A stretch of DNA of 64,000 bases from Prochilodus magdalenae (taxonomy: Eukaryota > Chordata > Actinopteri > Characiformes > Prochilodontidae), in NCBI GenBank assembly GCA_024036415.1, contig JAMWET010000473.1, positions 346,001 to 410,000 of the forward strand, given 5' to 3'. The notes beneath the pieces were generated by a model. It did no database searches, was not told the DNA's origin, and saw only the letters and a program-made list of their open reading frames with translations. Shown here piece after piece: positions 11,459-23,842 of this stretch. How positions within the stretch are numbered: the stretch's first letter is position 1; every line of letters starts with the position of its first letter. The translations under genes were made by a program, and so were the position numbers.

Positions 11459-13139
11459 TTATAGAATAAATGAGTCACGTGTGACTGGAATGTACCTACT
11501 AGTGTGTAATACCCCCACAGGCCTGAATAAAAGTGGTAATTAGATTTGGCATGGACTGGACAGGTTTCTGGATGCAGAGAATATCAGTGTTCAGACACTC
11601 CTGCAGCAAAGACAAACACAGTTTTGCCAGATTGAGTGGATGCCATACACCTGGAAAATTGGCACAACCAAATGCAATTACTTCTTTCTGCCAAACATTA
11701 ACACTCGACTATGGATCCATTTCACACATTCACTACAAAGCTATATAAGATTTGAATCTCTATAAGATCACCAGACAAAAGGCTTTCTTATGTTTCTCCT
11801 GCCAGTGTATGAAGGAGAGAAATGCATGCTTCTTTGAGCAGAATGCATATTTGTGCATGAAATCTGCTATAAAAGACTTAGAATTACATCTGCATCTGGT
11901 CTTTTGTACACTCAGCAAACTCTGGTCCTTATATGGAAAACACATATCTTTGCTACCCTGATGCAAATTGCTTTTAGCCTCTGAATTATATGTGTTCTGT
12001 GGAGGAAGATGCTGGCAAGTTTGCTAGATAAATGCTGAAGCAGTTCATGACTAGCAGATACTGCCTGTTTTTCCTGCCACTGCAAATTTCTGCTACGGCC
12101 TAATAGGTCAGTCAGTGGTAATAAGGGCATTTCTTCTGCCCTGAGCCTCTTTGACAAACCTCTCAACAATTCTTTGTCTTGTTTTATAGTGCCAAGCCAC
12201 CACGGAGGCTGTTTATACCTCGATGGCCCTGGTGAATTTCTTTCCAGAGGGTCCACATGCATGCTGGATTAATAAGTCTCACACTTTCATGAGCAATCGC
12301 TCTGCTGTGTGTACATCAGCTCTCTAAGGCCAGTTCAGGAGGAGTGACTCAGGAACAGCTGTTCCAGTTTAGTTTGTGAGGCAGGAATATGTTGTAGCAT
12401 ACTCTCAACGTCTGCTCTACACCCTGCTTCCTGTTCAGTGCTGCCTGAGACAGAGCATCGTCTATGAAATGTCCTTCCTTGGGGAGAAGAGGAACATTGA
12501 AAATGAGCCCGAGAAGCTTCAGATTGAATCAGTGGAAGGTCTTCCAGCAGGGGGTTATGGTCTGTTCTGAGCAAAAACTGCTGAGATAACTGCTGCTTAG
12601 ATGAGTGCACTACCATTTCTCTCTAAACATAACTGGACACTGTGGATGGTCATTTCCATGATGATTGCTTTCAGCTCTCATTTACCATCAGGTCACAATT
12701 CTGTATAGACTTCACACCAATTACACACACTACAGTCTGTTGTTTTGGACCACACTGTACAGTCACTGCTTTACTCTGCTGCATATCTGTGTAATGGGTG
12801 CCACTTTTGTAAGTCTCAGGTGTGTGCAAGTGCATTACACAGCTACTTCCTGCCCTGTGAAGAATAGAGGAATAAAGAATTTGTTACTCTAAATATTGAC
12901 TTGGATGTTCTTCATATTTTGACTTTTGTCTCAAAATATAAAAATAAAAACAATCAAAATAAATTCTTATTGTAAAAATGTACATACTTGACATTTACAA
13001 ATGTAAAAAGATACATTTGTATGCAGTAAAACACATTTTTAAGAAAATATGTAATTATTTCTGCACGTTAAGTGAAAATCTCAAGACAATAACGCCATAT
13101 TTATCCAGTGCTGTGTTCCAGTCTGTTTCTGTCCAAATA
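11459..13139. other. Spacer without recognised gene
   Basis: A 116-codon minus frame (11,912-12,262) and a 93-codon minus frame (12,335-12,616) are open. The latter contains FLLRTDHNPLLEDLPL, which loosely recalls an LTR-retrotransposon RNase H motif, but the rest does not follow. I leave both unassigned. Confidence 0.5.
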
Positions 13140-13400
13140 AAATCATGTAAACATAAAAACATGCATCTCCATTTTTGTTGTTTCTTTCTTTTATGCATCA
13201 TTTGAACACAGCAGCTGCACTTCACACTGTGTCAAGATTTTATGATGAATGGACCAACAGAAACTCAAAACCACTTACATTACAATTGAATTTGGAGATC
13301 TTGTTCTTCTTTGGGCAGTGCCATTATGCACCTTAGACTGAGGCCATATGGACCAAAAATGGAACCAGTTTTACTGGTTTTACTCTGTTTTACTCACTCT
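13140..13400 (+). repeat. Unnamed interspersed repeat family, copy 1
   Basis: CATCTCCATTTTTG, TTTTATGCATCATTTGAACA, CAGCAGCTGC and GAATGGACCAACAGAAA match 14,555-14,845 in the same order. A more diverged copy lies at 56,405-56,540. No coding potential. Confidence 0.7.
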
Positions 13401-14554
13401 AATGAGGTAACTCATTCCACTGATTAGTGTCTTTCCATTTTCAATATTTCAGTCTATAGTTTTAGAAAAAACCTTCTTTAAAAAAACATCATTATTTCTA
13501 TATAAAAAGTCAAAATTGTGAGGAAATAAACAGGAATTACAGCATATCGGGCTGGTATTAGAATAATGCAAGTCATTATTTTGAGATTTTAACACAAACT
13601 TTTGACATGCTGCTGTCAAAATGTTATTGGTGTTCATAGTAAAAATTCCCTGGTTCACCAAAAGTCAATGAACCTTTGATGAACCTGCATCTTTCTTAGA
13701 CTCTGGCATGTTCACAATTGTTCATTTTCTCAAGATCAGTAAGGATGTCCTGACCACCAACAGCTTGCAGTAAGAAGCTGTCTGTGGCAACAGCAAATTG
13801 GCACTTGTTAAGAGCAAACCCCCAATTCCTCTATTTTTGTAGTTTGTGGAGTGTGTGGTCGCTCTGTCCTGTCAGACCAATAATCCAAGATCAGCATGAC
13901 TCAGAATCCTCTCCAGTCTATCAGTCAGATGAGAAATCAATTTCTTAAAGCATTCATGTGGACCGTATTCCAAATAGCAGCCTGAAAAAATAATAATAGA
14001 ACAACAGTATCTGCCCATCGGTGGGACAAACATTGCCAGAGTGCACTTTGCCAAAATTTCAGCGTGGCCTCCAAATTTGTGAAGGATTTTGGCCCTTCTA
14101 GTTGTGCCAAGGGCTTATCAACTGCTGGCAGAATCTCTCTGCACACACTATCATAGACTTTGGTGAGGCTCATAAATCTGAATCCGGGACCACCTCTCCA
14201 TCCGGGACCACCATCAGTATGCTTTGTAGTTTCCACCATTCTGAGCAGTTACTCTTAACTTTGCTCCTGCAGGAGCTGTGAGGTTCTAGGGGCTGGAGTG
14301 TAACCTTCTTTACTCCTCAATGAATAAATGGTATGTAAGCCTGTCACAACAAACATCTTATCTTTCATTTTTTCCCATCTTTTATTCCCAGTGTGGGGTC
14401 GGATTGGCCTCTTACCTGCTTATTTGGGCTGTAGAACCTTCTAAAAGCATGCTGGGGCATGTTGTCTTTCTTCTTCTGGTATATTGTCTCTGCCAGCATG
14501 GTCACCTCAGGCCCAGTGTCAGTTCTGAAATGAATTGAGCTTGCAGTGTTCCAG
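13401..14554. other. Spacer without recognised features
   Basis: The longest frame (minus, 13,937-14,239, 100 codons) is not recognised. Nothing else can be supported. Confidence 0.5.
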
Positions 14555-14845
14555 TCCAAAACATGTCCAAAGCATCTCCATTTTTGGTGGATTTTTACTT
14601 TTATGCATCATTTGAACACAGCAGCTGCCGTTTACTTTGTGTGAAAATTTCATGGGGAATGGACCAACAGAAATGGCTCAAAAATGCTTAGTAAAAAGTC
14701 AGGTTCCGTTGACTTACCTTACAATTAATTTAGGCTTTTGCCCTCTCCTGTATAAGCTGCCATTTTGGAGATACTTGCTCTTCTTTGGCCAGTGACGCTA
14801 TACACTTAAAAAATAGAAACCAGTTTGTTTTACTCTGCAAACCGA
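14555..14845 (+). repeat. Unnamed interspersed repeat family, copy 2
   Basis: It carries the same ordered blocks as copy 1 at 13,140 (GCATCTCCATTTTTGG, TTTTATGCATCATTTGAACA, GAATGGACCAACAGAAATGG, TTGGAGATACTTGCTCTTC). It is longer than copy 1, which lacks part of the middle. Confidence 0.7.
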
Positions 14846-14847
14846 GT

Positions 14848-15308
14848 AATTAACAGTTTCTACCCACAAGCCATCAGGTTCCTGAACAAGCTGTGAACCT
14901 TTCACCAACACCACCACAGCACTGCACTCGGACACTTTGTTATTAATACTCTATATAGCACTGCTATGGACAACATCACTAAGTCACTTTATACAACAGG
15001 AATAGACATAAACATACATATTTATATTTATATTTATATTAGCTCCACTCTCTCTCAGACTATACCTGTCTCATAAATGTACATATCAGAATTTCTACAG
15101 ATCCCTCCTGTATCTGTATATTCAGTATTTTGTGTATATTTTGTATTTGTTTAATATAACTTTTATAAATCTTTATTTTAATGTTTAGTATGTATATAGT
15201 TTTGTCCTGTAGAGCACCAACCTGAGCCTCACCACAAGCACTTCAATGCATAAATGTCCTGACATGTTGTGCAAATGACAAATAAACCTGAAACTTGAAA
15301 CTTGAAAC
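14848..15308 (+). mobile_element. Non-LTR retrotransposon 3' end
   Basis: It begins with TTTCTACCCACAAGCCATCA and ends with GACAAATAAACCTGAAACTT and a short run of CTTGAAA units. The ending (AATAAA signal followed by a short tandem tail) is the hallmark of LINE 3' termini. The first part translates as F-Y-P-Q-A-I-R-F-L-N-K-L before a stop, as seen at the very end of some fish LINE ORF2 proteins. Clade not assigned. Confidence 0.65.
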
Positions 15309-16164
15309 CATATTGTTTATCGTCTTCATCTGTTCTAGGTTAACCCACTTCACAGATTATGTGAGAATATTTGAAATATTTCCCCGTGGCACATTGTGAA
15401 TGACGTCACTGTATGACGATGTCCTCGAAAGCCTAATTAGATGATGCCACTGAATTCATAAAGAGCTCCTGTTTCTTGATGTCTCCATGTTGTCTCACTT
15501 GTGTAATTGCAGTAACGTTGGATCTTGGGTTTTCTCTTGCTGACTCCGACTATCTCGAATCGTTTCGCCATGCAGCGCAGCAAATTGAAATGTTCTGCTA
15601 GTCTGTGCACATCAGTAATGAAAGTCTCTACCCTTTTGCCTACTTCTTGGCAGCATTTGTTCAACTTTGCCCATTCATAAATAACTTCATAAGAGTGCTT
15701 ACAAAGTGCTTGTCGAATGCATTTCTCACTGCCTAGTTGGCCTTCTTTTTTGATCTTTTAGGGCCAGAGAACAAAGTATATCATCAGCCTTATCCCTCAT
15801 AATGCAGAAGGGCATATTCAAAACTGTTCACTGTCCTTCTCACCGTCCTTCTTGCCCACAAACATTTCAGAATCCTTTGAATTTCCACTCTGGCCATGAG
15901 GTGAGCTTGAGAACATTGAGACTTGTGAAAATGTAATCCGTTTCATAAAAAAGCATCCCAGTAAGTGAAGGCACTCGATTCAAAATAAGGTCAAGCATTT
16001 CTCATGCACCACTCTTTATGTGGTATGTTAATGGAAATTATGTGAATGCCTGTGTTTCAGCCCCGTTGGCCTTCATAGAGGGAAAGATACAGACAAAAGC
16101 AATATCAGGTGATCTCCATAAGCCCGAATAAAGCCACTATGCTTCAAATCATGGGCAGCAGTTG
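15309..16164. other. Spacer without recognised features
   Basis: A 75-codon minus frame at 15,437-15,664 is open but unrecognised. Nothing else stands out. Confidence 0.5.
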
Positions 16165-16385
16165 GGATCTGAAGGTTTGGGAGCCATCTTGAGAGCAAAG
16201 GAGAGATGGTTTGAATCCCTGAGCTGGCAGTACACAATTGAAGTGCCATTGAGCAAGGCACCTACCCCCAACTCCTCCATGGCAATTGTGAAAAGGGCTG
16301 CTCAGTGCTTTTGGAAAGTGTGCCTACTGCTCCCACAGATGGGTTAAAATGCAAAGGACAAATTCCTGCTAGTACAATTGGCAAA
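16165..16385 (+). mobile_element. tRNA-related SINE, degenerate
   Basis: GATGGTTTGAATCCCTGAGC resembles a tRNA B box. It is followed by TTGAGCAAGGCACCTACCCC, CTGCTCAGTGC and GGGTTAAAATGCAAAGGACA, blocks that recur in a common fish SINE. The A-box half is badly decayed. Confidence 0.6.
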
Positions 16386-17513
16386 ATGGTTCTCAGTTCA
16401 GAATCTAAATTCTCAATATTTAAAACTCTGAGATGAAACTAGTAAGAAGGAACAGAAGTCGACTTGACTAGTTTTAGCCTGATAAAATTTCATTTTTGAA
16501 AAATTCTAAAAAGTTCATGTGCCTGGTCATTAAAGGCAGCATAATGTAAGACTCTGTTACAACTGACAGACGTAGCATTACTGAATCGGGAGAAAAAAGA
16601 ACATATGGTGTCTGTGTGCTGCAGCAAGTCACTCTGTTAAGCCTAAAGTCAGATTTCAAGGGTGTTTTCTGAAATGTTATGTATCTTTATGTATTAATGC
16701 AGGTCCCGCTTCGATGTTCAAATGCAATATCAGTATAATGATAACGGAATACACAAATATTTTCTTTCACAAATTTGGCCTGCGTTCTCTTTTAGCATAC
16801 TTACATTTATAAAATGCATCCACTTTGGGAAGAAGTCCAAACCAAACAAACAACATTGTGCTTCTGCAGGTGGCAAGCAATTACACTTCTCCACCAGTGA
16901 GGTCTTCAAACCCCCAAATCTTACACAGTATAGCTTTAGGCATGATGCACCATACGACAGCAGTTCAAAAGATAAATGACTGTTTTACTGTAATCTCTGA
17001 TTGAGCTGTAGTAACTTCTGCCTGCCTTTAAAACGTTTACAGAGTTCTCATCACCATGTATCCGTGAGATGGAAAAATCATAATAACCAATAATATCATG
17101 TTTCACCTCTCACTCCCATGCACCTTATCATCGATCTGAAATCTCAGCTTGCTCAAAGACCTTCTCTAATACTGTCTGCTCGTTAATATCAGTTTTAACA
17201 AGCCCTCATCCACTCTGCCTCGTCATTTCCCTTTGGGGGAATCCCCAGGGCCATCCTAAAGGGCCTGTATTATCTCAAAAGTGTTAGATGAGCCCTCAGA
17301 AGGGTGAGGAATTGAACCAGTGGAGGCAGCAGAATCTGCCAAGAAATGGTTGGGATCTGACACGTTTCTTTTTTCAAACCCGAAGAAAAAAATAAAATAA
17401 TGGTGGACAAAGCTGTTGTAAGCCACGGCAAAAAACCTTTTTAAACAAAAACCTGTCAAACCACAACGTTTGATTTGCTGGGCTTTAGGGTACAAACTGC
17501 ACTATTGGCCTCG
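16386..17513. other. Spacer without recognised features
   Basis: Frames of 60-85 codons occur on both strands without recognisable content. Confidence 0.5.
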
Positions 17514-17640
17514 GTATAGTGTAGTGGCTAACACCTTTGCCCTTCAGACTGCAGACTGGTGTTTGATCTCTTACCTGGCCAAGCACCCTACACTTTATGA
17601 ATAGGAGTCCTTGGTCAAGAGCCTCAACACTACCTCTACC
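17514..17640 (+). mobile_element. tRNA-derived SINE fragment, same family as 62,862-63,081
   Basis: GTGTAGTGGCTAACACCTTT corresponds to the A-box region, and GTGTTTGATCTCTTACC to a decayed B box. AGGAGTCCTTGGTCAAGAGC and CTCAACACTACCTC match the body of the SINE at 62,862. The LINE-like tail is missing. Confidence 0.6.
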
Positions 17641-17700
17641 TACCCCTGTTTGTTAATTGTAATTCACACCGGCTATCACATACCAAACCCTATAAACATA

Positions 17701-18237
17701 CAGGGGTTGGACAATGAAACTGAAACACCTGTCATTTTAGTGTGGGAGGTCTCATGGCTAAATTGGACCAGCCTGGTGGCCAATCTTCATTAATTGCACA
17801 TTGCACCAGTAAGAGCAGAGTGTGAAGGTTCAGTTAGCAGGTAAGAGCACAGGTGTGCTCAAAATATTGCAATGCACACAACATTATGGGTGACATAAAA
17901 AGAGTTCAAAAGAGGACAAATTGTTGGTGCACGTCTTGCTGGCGCATTTGTGACCAAGACAGCAAGTCTTTGTGATGTATCAAGAGCCACGGTATTCAGG
18001 GTAATGTCAGCATACCACCAAGAAGGACGAACCTCCACCAGCATCACATAGTGACCTGGCCACTATCCTGCAAGAAGAATGGCTTGAAAAAAATCCCTCT
18101 GACCACTGTGCAGGACTTGTATATGTCATTCCCAAGATGAACTGACGCTGTATTGGCCGCAAAAGGAGGCCCTACACCATACTAATAAATGATTGTGGTC
18201 TAAAACCAGGTGTTTCATTTTCATTGTCCAACCCCTG
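17701..18237 (+). mobile_element. Internally deleted Tc1/mariner element (537 bp) with TA duplication
   Basis: Terminal inverted repeats start CAGGGGTTGGACAATGAAA. The first 31 bp of the two ends differ at one position. TA lies on both sides (17699-17700 and 18238-18239), the target site of Tc1/mariner elements. The interior encodes, in one frame near 17,920-18,040, R-G-Q-I-V-G-A-R-L-A-G-A, KTASLCDVSRATV and SAYHQEGRTSTS, a Tc1-type N-terminal helix-turn-helix region. The catalytic DDE part is gone, so it could move only with help in trans. Confidence 0.9.
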
Positions 18238-18239
18238 TA

Positions 18240-19904
18240 AGTCTCTTATACATGACTGCTGACACAATGTCACCTGTTTTCTTTACTACTGTGGTAAATA
18301 TAACAACTACAAAGGCAATTTTGTCTTTGATTATGCTCTAAGCATATTACCAAACAAAACAATTACCCTTAAATGGTATGCATATTATACTCAAATATGA
18401 ATGCTGACAGAGGATAACCTGCTGAGGGCAAATGTGGTCCACTTAAATAATCGACTCCTCGCTAGATCCCTCTGCTGTGTGTGGCCTGCGTTTCACAGTC
18501 ACAGTACCAAGGGGAAAATCTGTGATGAATTTGCGATTTATGTTGCCTGCAACAGCTCTGTCCCAATAAGTGCCTGCACTACACGATTTCAAGCCTCTAA
18601 ATTAACCCCAGTTTGCCCCATTCTGACAGATTTTCACAAGTCAGGAGCTCAGTCAAAAGTGACTGATGGAGTGGGCCATCTGTTAGTGTGGCAGGGAAAT
18701 GAGTCAGTGTCTAGCCTTCCTAACAAACTCTGGAAGTTTCAACGGCCTTTCGATATTTTCAGAGATGCTTGATTTACACAGTTTAAAACATGTAGTGTGA
18801 AATGTTCAGTGATATACCTCAACGAGTGGTTCAGGCAAAGCTAATAAGAGACCTGCAAATGAGAGAAAAGGTAAAGACCTGTGTGCACCATGTTTGCAGT
18901 GGATTGTAGAAGAGCTTGTTAAATACAGAAATAATAATCTCTATGTTTATGATGTATGGATACAGACATTTAGTCACTCACCTGACATTTTAGATCAGTT
19001 GCTAGTTTGTAGTAATATGTGTCTCAATCTTGTCCCCATTTCTCAGCACGTTTTTCATCATGCATTACAGCACAAACAGGCCCAATCCAGTTTATCTTGT
19101 GATTTATCATGAAATAACACAATATCTGGTCTATTTTTAGGGCTTTTACCTTCCCGAACCTGCTCACTTCCCATTTTCGTCTATTGTGTGTGCCCTTAAG
19201 ACCAAAGTAGAATATATTTATTATAATAGTTTGGGACAGTCTCTAAAATGTAAGGGCTATGGATATACCTCAGCTGCTGAAATGCCGTTATTGATTTTCT
19301 TTTCATTTTTTTAAGCGACCTAATTTGTTTATCTTCAGTGCTTCAAGTCAGATTAAGGGTATGATGTAGCTCACTCACTAGGTAAACTGATAAGTGAATG
19401 CCTTTGAACTCATATCCGAATATCTTCCTCTCCCTATTTGTCAGGCAGCTCTATCTGCTAAGAGGTCAGTGATAGAAGTTGTGCTAAAGCCAGCGGTATA
19501 CTTCAAATATCAAAAGAGCCGACCACAATCAAACTACCTAAGAACAATCTGCGGTGAGTATTCTTACAAACAGCTTGGTGCCTGTCTCAGCACTTGTACG
19601 TGCTTTCAATGACACAGGAAACTGTGTTGCAACATCTGGACCATCACAATCGGGGGAGGTCTCAAAACAAACAGTAGTGATTAGGAGTTCTGTTCAATGA
19701 GTGGTCCATACTATGCCTTGTCATTTCACATTTGCTTCAGTTATGTTGCTGGTTTAAGCCCTCCAGTCCTTGCATAATGTCTGCACTTTGGTGAGGTCAA
19801 CAGTGTGTAGCTGTAATAGGCCAAGGCTGCTAGTTTTGTCTAGAACAGCTTTGTGCTTCACATACCTGCATATGTTTTCTCCACCCTGTTGGTCAAACTT
19901 GTCT
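18240..19904. other. Spacer without recognised gene
   Basis: The longest frame (+ 18,401-18,772, 123 codons) starts with MLTEDNLLRANVVHLNNRLL and is not recognised. No splice signals or repeat boundaries could be argued. Confidence 0.5.
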
Positions 19905-20020
19905 GAGCCCATAGACTACCAACCCTAGTCCTGGAGAGCTACCTTTGAGAAGGTTTAGTTCCAAGCAGTGTGCCACAGCTGATGAACTTCTTCAGAAGAT
20001 CTTGTCTGGCTGAATCAGGG
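19905..20020 (+). repeat. Fragment of a common fish interspersed repeat
   Basis: CCCTAGTCCTGGAGAGCTAC, TTTAGTTCCAA and TGTCTGGCTGAATCAGGGTA follow the order of a repeat I know from many ray-finned fish (CCTGGTCCTGGAGGGCCAC type). Ends are not visible. Confidence 0.45.
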
Positions 20021-21905
20021 TAGGATAGTTTTGAGGCAAGGCATCATGTTCGATACACATTTGAACTGGCCTCTCCAGGAAAGCAGATCTCCAGGGGGTG
20101 GGTTTTTGACCACCGGTATTTCACAGAGAAACGCGATACCGTGGGTCCCCACAGGCACTGCGGCCACAGAAATAATTCCAACTTAGCAAACAAGGATAAA
20201 TGGTTAAATTGGAAGGTGGGAGGTAACCCAGAGACCACTATAAAGCAAGTGCATATTAAAACCTCCCTATAGTTAGCACACAACCGTGTAAGGCTAATCC
20301 ATCTTTGTATACTGCTGGGTCAGTTTGCATTACTACTCCTAAATATACTTGAAGGAGAAACCTCTGTGTTCAGTGTTTGTTTAAAGCACTGTGGAGTGTA
20401 ATTGCAGGGGTTTACCACTTCTGACACCGAGGGCTATTATTCTCTAGGCGAGTTAATAAAGGTATCATGCTAGTCCTAAGGCAAACATGAAGACGGAAGC
20501 ACACTACACTCCCTTTTTGCCCATAATTTACTTTTTCTCCGAAGCAGGTTTACATCCTTCATTAAATAAGCATTTTCCCCTATTGCCTAAACAAACCTCC
20601 CAAGCCATTCCATTACACTACAGAGCCATTTCATTTTAGTAGTTTGAATCTAATGAAAAGCAGAAAATGTGAATTGGTTTCCTCAGGACAAAACGATAGT
20701 GTTCCCTCTTGACAAGCAGAGGATAGAGATAAAATTGACAAAAGAAAAAAATAAATAAAGAGCATGTAACCTAGCCATTTGTATTATAGGACTGATTTGT
20801 ATTCATTTGAGTTCTGAGGCTAATAAAACATAAGGTGGAGAGGATCTCAGGGATGGGTGTCATTTCTGAATCCGTGCACGTTATGGAATGAAGAGCTGTC
20901 GCGTGCCGAAGGCCTGTGGGTGTGATATCTCCGCAAAGGACAGAGCACCATATGGAATGTAAAACCAGGGACCCTGCCTTAAAAAGGCTACTGATAAAAT
21001 GTGACACTTGTGTCTACTTCAGTAATAAGCGAACCCAATTGAATCAGCCCAAAATGTCTCGTAATAGCAGCTCCGATCAGGAAACATAGGAACCACTGCT
21101 AGGGCCAGCCCATCTGTTGCAGTACAGGGGAAAAACAACAACCTGTCAGTAGCAGGGCTTCCACAACAATAAATAACGAGTACTGCCAACATACAACCAG
21201 GCTCTACATTATACAGCATATAAGCCTACATTATAATGAGACGCACCAAGATCCCCACAGCTGTAAACAACGGTCCCATTGAGAGAGCACAGAGTTTAAG
21301 CCAGTCATTAGATTTCTCTTCAATGTCCCCCCCATGGTTTAGCACAGTGTGCACCTTCGTCCATGGTCGTTAGGTACTGCTCCCTGCTGCCCACACTGAG
21401 CTGTAAATTTGACATGATTTCCTCTGTTCATTAACAGTATTTCAACAGAAAAATTTCATTTGCTGTCATGTCTGGGAAATTGCCTCCTGTAGTTATGAAG
21501 CTAATATAGGCCTTTGACACTCATATACAAAAAACGCCGTTTTTTCCACATGTGCCAGCGGATAACTAAGGATTAACTAGGCCTATTAAACAGGGAAATT
21601 ACTCGCCTTGAAAGAATGGATGTGACTGTTCATGCAGGGATTGTCACTGAAGTTGTATTTGAAGTATAATGTTACTTAAAGTAATACACTATTTTATGCT
21701 TATACCAGAAGCTAGCAAGTGATGGACACAGTATATTTCTCACACTGGCTCTATTAATATGTACATGCTTTTGTTCTGTTTATCTTGTTTTATCTGTTTT
21801 CTTTTATTATATTTCTTGTATTTAATGTTTAAAATGTGTTAAGTGTTCGTGTACTTGTCTGATCTCTGTTGTGTGTCAGAGGACATACAGTAGTGTGTAA
21901 AAGCC
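20021..21905. other. Spacer without recognised features
   Basis: No gene or repeat can be supported. Frames are under 80 codons. Confidence 0.5.
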
Positions 21906-22560
21906 TGATATTGCCCGAGGTTTGATAAACTGGAATGACATGTGCAGCTCAAAGAAGTAAGTTTAAATGAAGTTCTGGACAGGGCAGCACAGAGGTGCAG
22001 TGGGTGGTGCCTGGGTTTGAGTTCTGGCCTGGGACTTTCAGAATCCTATCTGTGTGTTGTTTCCATGTTTTTCTTTTGTCCCTGTGGGTTTCTCTGGGTG
22101 CTCTGGTTTCCTCCCACCATCCAAAGACAGTGAGTCAGGTAAACTGAAATTGTCCCTAGATGTGACTGAATGTGAATGTGTATGTCTGTCTGTGCAATGT
22201 ATTGGTGTGTCCTGCCTTCTGGCTGCTAAATGGTAGGATGCCCCCGATGACCCAGAAGGATTAAGTGATTTTGAAGATTAGTGAGTGAGTGAGTTCTGGA
22301 TTGTAATGAACCTGCTAAAGATGTGGATGTGGTTAAAGGAGCTGAACCTTCTATTCACCAGCTTGATTTTGGTGACTGTACAAGCAGTAGCATTTAAGGT
22401 GGAATGGAGGTTGGTTATGAAGCTGGGGAACAGGAGGTCAGTTTCCATCTTGTTTAGTGACGAGCTTTAACCATTTGCACTGGCAGTTCTTTGGGAAGAG
22501 TATGAAGGTGCCACCACCCCCTTCACAGCCTAAAAAGGTATGTTGCTGCACAGTCTGTCA
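21906..22560 (+). repeat. Old unnamed repeat interrupted by a SINE
   Basis: GATATTGCCCGAGGTTTGAT at 21,908 and CTGTACAAGCAGTAGCATTT at 22,376 are homologous to 5,752 and 5,933. The homology is split by the SINE at 21,980-22,291, so the SINE landed in an already present copy. Confidence 0.6.
21980..22291 (+). mobile_element. SINE with 9-bp target-site duplication
   Basis: The body contains GTGCAGTGGGTGGTGCC, TGGTTTCCTCCCACCATCCA and AAACTGAAATTGTCCCTAGA, the order of a very common fish SINE-like repeat. Here it lacks an intact RNA polymerase III B box. It ends in GTGAGTGAGTG. The 9-bp sequence AGTTCTGGA flanks it on both sides (21971-21979 and 22292-22300), defining the insertion exactly. Confidence 0.8.
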
Positions 22561-23079
22561 TTTTTATTCAGGTTGCTCAAGCGTTATTGCTTTGCTGGGC
22601 TAGAACATGAGTGTAAATATTTCAAGACTGCTGTGCAACAGTTTAGGATTAGAGAGAGTTCTACCATACTATTTTGTAATGCAGGACTTTATTTGAAGAA
22701 GGAGACAACAGTGTTTGAGGCTCATGGTAAGTAAGTTTCATGTGTCAAGTTTGTTCCAAACATGGTGACAGTTTTGGTGCTCTACCATGTTGTGCACACC
22801 ATTCCTATTTTCTCTGTATTTTCTTCTATATGTTTTTGGAGCTCAAGTTTTTTCATTTATTTAAAGAATAACTGGCACTTAGTGTACATTTTGACCGAAA
22901 AAGCAAATACATGAAAGCCATCCTCAGACTTCTGCACTGTACTGTACATGTGTGCACTCACCAAGACATATTGCATGTAAATGTAACATCCTTAGATCAC
23001 TTGACATTGGGCAAAGTACATGTCTCATTGTCACATACTTCCAAACCGTGTATTAAGTATGAATTACTTTATAAAAATA

Positions 23080-23189
23080 CAACAACAACAACAATAATAA
23101 TAATAATAACAATAATAATAATAATAATAATTATTATTATTATTATTATTGTTATTATTATTATTTTTATTATTATTATTATTATTATA
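23080..23189. repeat. Compound (AAC)n-(AAT)n-(ATT)n palindromic microsatellite
   Basis: A run of CAA units passes into AAT units and then switches to ATT units, making an inverted repeat of about 110 bp that can fold on itself. It creates meaningless poly-Asn, poly-Ile or poly-Tyr readings on either strand. Confidence 0.9.
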
Positions 23190-23369
23190 GTAATATACAG
23201 GATTTTTTATTTTAATTCTATTGAGACAGAGTAGAAATAGTGTACATATACTTCCATTACTTTTGAAAAATTGAGATTCCTCAAGTGTTCTTAGCTTGAA
23301 CAAACAGTGTACAGTGAAACTCTTTGATTGATGTAGAACAATAAAATCATGTGGGTTATTTAAAGTTTT

Positions 23370-23842
23370 AAAAGGGGCCCTTAGCTCCTCCACAGCAGGT
23401 CTGTTAAATATTCCAAAGACCCTCAAAATAAAACTGGGGAAGCAGCCTTTACCCACCACACACCCAAACCTGGACACTGTACCATACAGTATTAGAGAGG
23501 TGGGCTCAGTGGACCTCTCAGTGGACTTCTCTCTAATCATGCTCGTTGTTATGCTTTTTATCACGCTTTTATTATTTGTTCCTTTCAGCATCTTTTCCTC
23601 TTTCCTTATTATCCTCCTTATTTATCAGCTCTTTTAGTTATGATTATAGACATACTCTGCTTTTATATGCTTTTATTTATATTCTAAATGTTTACAATTA
23701 AAACAACTCTGCCGTATGTGCTAATTACCATATTCCTTTTATTTCCTTTTGTACTGTAAAGCCTTTTCAGATGCATTCTGATGCATGAAAAGTGCAATAT
23801 AAATAAATTTTATTATTATTGTTGTTGTTGTTGTTGTTGTTC
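23370..23842 (+). mobile_element. Probable LINE 3' end (L2-like), ending in TTG repeats
   Basis: The terminal portion AAAAGTGCAATATAAATAAA followed by TTTATTATTATTG and a TTG microsatellite is the usual end of fish L2-type LINE 3' regions (GCGCTATATAAATAAA type). Upstream sequence is decayed; a short reading LLNIPKTLKIKLGKQPL may be ORF2 end debris. The 5' boundary is uncertain. Confidence 0.5.

Noticed and set aside
12335..12616. Minus frame containing FLLRTDHNPL, reminiscent of an LTR-retrotransposon RNase H
   Set aside because: Only about ten residues resemble the motif. Neighbouring residues do not follow the family, and no integrase or protease text is nearby.
23064..23591. 175-codon minus frame ending in poly-Asn and poly-Tyr
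   Set aside because: Its last third is the translated AAT/ATT microsatellite and the rest overlaps LINE-tail debris.
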